This document shows, piece by piece, positions 62,612 to 64,000 of a stretch of DNA of 64,000 bases. Source of the stretch: Fidelibacterota bacterium (GTDB lineage: Bacteria; Fidelibacterota; Marinisomatia; SCGC-AAA003-L08; TS1B11); contig SCKJ01000004.1 in NCBI GenBank assembly GCA_004124875.1, forward strand, positions 248,001 through 312,000, read 5' to 3'. A program made the position numbers and the translations under genes. The notes under the pieces were generated by a model. It made no database searches and was not told the DNA's origin. It saw nothing but the letters and a program-made list of their open reading frames with translations. Numbering within the stretch: position 1 is the stretch's first letter; the number at the start of each line of letters is the position of its first letter.

Positions 62612-62622
62612 ATTAGCAGTGC

Positions 62623-62640
62623 AGTCACACTGGAGTCACG
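62623..62640 (-). repeat. GTGAC-N6-GTGAC direct repeat at the right element end
   Basis: On the minus strand two GTGAC copies 11 bp apart (GTCAC on the plus strand at 62624 and 62635), 38 nt from the attachment core. Confidence 0.45.
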
Positions 62641-62677
62641 TTGATACCCTAACTAACTGTTATTACTAGAGAATCTA

Positions 62678-62701
62678 CGGGCTCATAACCCGAAGGTCGC
62701 A
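62678..62701 (+). other. Right attachment site (attR)
   Basis: Exact 24-bp copy of the tRNA-fMet anticodon region; the rest of the tRNA is missing on its left side and decayed on the right. Confidence 0.8.
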
Positions 62702-62852
62702 GATTCCAACCATAATAACTCGGCAAATATTAAGCCACTGTTGGCACAGATTCGACCCTTCTCAGGAAAAACGGGAGACGTTTGTGGACTCAGGAAGCCC
62801 GTCCATCAAGACCAATCTTCCGATAGAAGAAATCACGAGTGGGCCGATGGAT

Positions 62853-63512
62853 TCATTCAGGTTCCGGTTTATCCCAAGGAAGGACAACGCCAGGTATACC
62901 CAGATCAAAATAATCGGCCGGGAGTTGCGGAGGAGACTCCATTTCATCTATCTTCGATTGAGCCAGACCGACATTCAGTTTCACATCAACCATGCGCCGA
63001 TCAACTTTCTCCAGCTGTTCGGGCCACTTTTTCGGGTATTTCTTATAGAATTCCAGCGCCTTGCCAACACTCTCGTTGATTACTTTGTAACCATGGCCAG
63101 CGTTCATCATTTTCTGAACATCTGCCACGAGATCACGACGATTATACGGGTTGAGATACTTGCACTCGGCGATGCGACCTAATATCGTGAAGTCCAGCTC
63201 CTCCAAGTCAGCGATCCACAGCCCGGTGTCAATGACCAGCCGCTCGAAAACACGTAGGGCTCTCTGATAGGATCGCAGGGATATTCGGGGAAACGCCAAG
63301 GCTATGGCATGCAAGTATTGGGATTGACTCATCTTGGCCTTTTTCTGATTTCTGGTCATTTGCTTGTAAGAAAAATAAATCGTCTGCCCGAGCCGGATCC
63401 GGGCGCTGAGCAGGGAGGATATTGCCTCTTTTATCTCGTAAGTCTCAAGGCTGATAGGATGAAAGAACTTCATCTGATTTCTCCATTTCCTGAGGCCAGG
63501 CATCTTGCTCAT
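62853..63512 (-). CDS. Unrecognised protein partnered with a recombinase-like gene
   Basis: 219 residues, basic N-terminus and a helical body with SLRSYQRALRVFERLVIDTG and NPYNRRDLVADVQKMMNAG, reminiscent of small DNA-binding or recombinase-accessory proteins, but no family recognised. Its ATG overlaps the stop of the upstream recombinase-like gene (ATGA), so they are translated together. It lies just outside the element's right end. Confidence 0.6.
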   Translation of the reverse strand: MSKMPGLRKWRNQMKFFHPISLETYEIKEAISSLLSARIRLGQTIYFSYKQMTRNQKKAKMSQSQYLHAIALAFPRISLRSYQRALRVFERLVIDTGLWIADLEELDFTILGRIAECKYLNPYNRRDLVADVQKMMNAGHGYKVINESVGKALEFYKKYPKKWPEQLEKVDRRMVDVKLNVGLAQSKIDEMESPPQLPADYFDLGIPGVVLPWDKPEPE

Positions 63513-64000
63513 GAACGCGGGATCTTAATTTTTTCTGGCAATATGCCCTTCAGTTGTAATTCAGCAGGTCCGGATCCAGCGTGGCTATCCCGGATGATGT
63601 GATCATAGGTCACCCTGAAGGCGACCAGGGAGGCAACGGGCCGTCCTGCTGCCGACAGGATTGATTCGAGGTAGTCACTGGGCGGCCCCAGCCTTTCACT
63701 CAATTGCTCCAGTCGATATTCCTGTTCCTCGATGTCCGAAAAAAGATCCGGAAACAGCGGGGTCTTCGGGGGCGGGCCCTGCGGGTAATCCTCCAATAGC
63801 TGCAGCGGAACCGCAACTTCCTCATACTTGTTATTCGTTTGCCGGAAATGGCCGATGACACTCCGCTCCCAGCTGATATTGTTGTAGGTCAGCATTGCGC
63901 CATCACCAGGCCAGATTCCGGTTGTGAGCAACAGTGAATAATACCGGTACCAAGCATGGTCATACCTGAAAATGGCTGCAAGATCTTCAGGTTGAAGGAG
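63509..64000 (-). CDS. Partial, degenerate tyrosine recombinase-like protein
   Basis: The frame is open to the right window edge. Residues align with the recombinase at 49.9-51.0 kb: LLQPEDLAAIFRYDHAWYRYYSLLLTTGIWPGDGAMLTY against LDDVDLAIIW...LLHTGLRAGDVAMLTH, and AAGRPVASLVAFRVTYDHIIRD against AAGRPKATLHSFRVTFNNRLRD. Three catalytic residues are gone: Arg is Trp (GIWPGD), His is Val (VAFR) and the His/Tyr end is replaced by an unrelated tail ending KIKIPRS. It is either decaying or a non-catalytic DNA-binding derivative. Confidence 0.7.
   Translation of the reverse strand, partial: LLQPEDLAAIFRYDHAWYRYYSLLLTTGIWPGDGAMLTYNNISWERSVIGHFRQTNNKYEEVAVPLQLLEDYPQGPPPKTPLFPDLFSDIEEQEYRLEQLSERLGPPSDYLESILSAAGRPVASLVAFRVTYDHIIRDSHAGSGPAELQLKGILPEKIKIPRS

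Larger units (their letters stand above)
62304..62852. other. Right end of the element and junction
   Basis: Contains the operon promoter region, a minus-strand terminator (62572-62611), the GTGAC direct repeat (62623-62640) and the 24-bp right attachment site (62678-62701). To its right, GATTCCAACCAT looks like a decayed T-arm of the displaced tRNA end. No gene seen. Confidence 0.6.

Overview
The window looks like the chromosome of a Gram-negative bacterium of the FCB (Fibrobacteres-Chlorobi-Bacteroidetes) side of the tree. My best but weakly supported guess is a Marinimicrobia/Fidelibacterota-like lineage. The reasons are a type IX secretion-like C-terminal sorting domain, many outer-membrane barrels and lipoproteins, a B12-dependent ribonucleotide reductase, an M49-type peptidase with an HExxH motif, and a core gene order of rplM-rpsI-rpsB-tsf-pyrH-frr. 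Most of the window is GC-rich; two stretches (about 5.5-5.9 kb and 35.5-37.6 kb) are visibly AT-richer.

Layout. 0-5.5 kb: three TPR-carrying glycosyltransferases (the first cut by the window edge and with a sulfotransferase-like front end) plus a cyclic-nucleotide-binding protein. 5.9-8.1 kb: an XRE regulator behind a set of inverted repeats, an unknown secreted protein and a SprA-related putative metalloprotease. 8.3-12.4 kb: a molybdenum cofactor operon (moaA-moaCB-TauE/SafE transporter-moeA-moaD-moaE) in which moaA has lost its middle. 12.4-24.7 kb: housekeeping genes (pyruvate kinase, pyrRBC with an attenuator, ribosomal proteins and translation factors, nrdJ behind an NrdR box). 24.9-33.5 kb: tRNA-Gly, a lipoprotein peptidase, then an envelope operon (FlgT-like, TPR/SLH lipoprotein, LPP20-like, FecR) ending in a CHASE2 adenylate cyclase with a LysM-like insert. 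33.5-35.4 kb: a CsgG-like lipoprotein and a secreted protein behind a sigma-54 promoter. 35.4-37.6 kb: an AT-rich islet with a queuosine-precursor transporter beside a tRNA-fMet-like relic. 37.9-39.3 kb: a small cytochrome c and a DUF3179 protein in which the first Cys of the family's CPLC motif is an in-frame TGA followed by a bacterial SECIS-like hairpin: a strong selenoprotein candidate. 39.4-49.5 kb: M16 peptidase pair, small flagellar-rod-like protein behind a CRP-like palindrome, DUF512 radical SAM protein, Der GTPase, T9SS-type metalloprotease, and a haem-tagged barrel with a haem-motif lipoprotein.

49.78-62.70 kb is an integrated element in the initiator tRNA gene, bounded by a perfect 24-bp repeat of the anticodon region, with its tyrosine recombinase next to the left end. 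Its cargo is two convergently organised but same-strand gene blocks: (i) histidine kinase, NtrC-type sigma-54 activator, secreted coiled-coil protein, outer-membrane barrel; (ii) behind a -24/-12 promoter, a von Willebrand factor A lipoprotein, a secreted zinc-ribbon/barrel protein, an Ig-like lipoprotein and another barrel. I infer that block (i) senses an envelope signal and switches on block (ii), a surface structure of unknown function. Beyond the right end lies a second, apparently catalytically dead recombinase paralogue (cut by the window edge) overlapping an unknown 219-residue gene.

A cyclic-nucleotide circuit is suggested by the cyclase at 31-33 kb, the cNMP-binding protein at 2 kb and the CRP-like site at 42.6 kb. 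All functions are assigned by reading motifs by eye; no database search was run.
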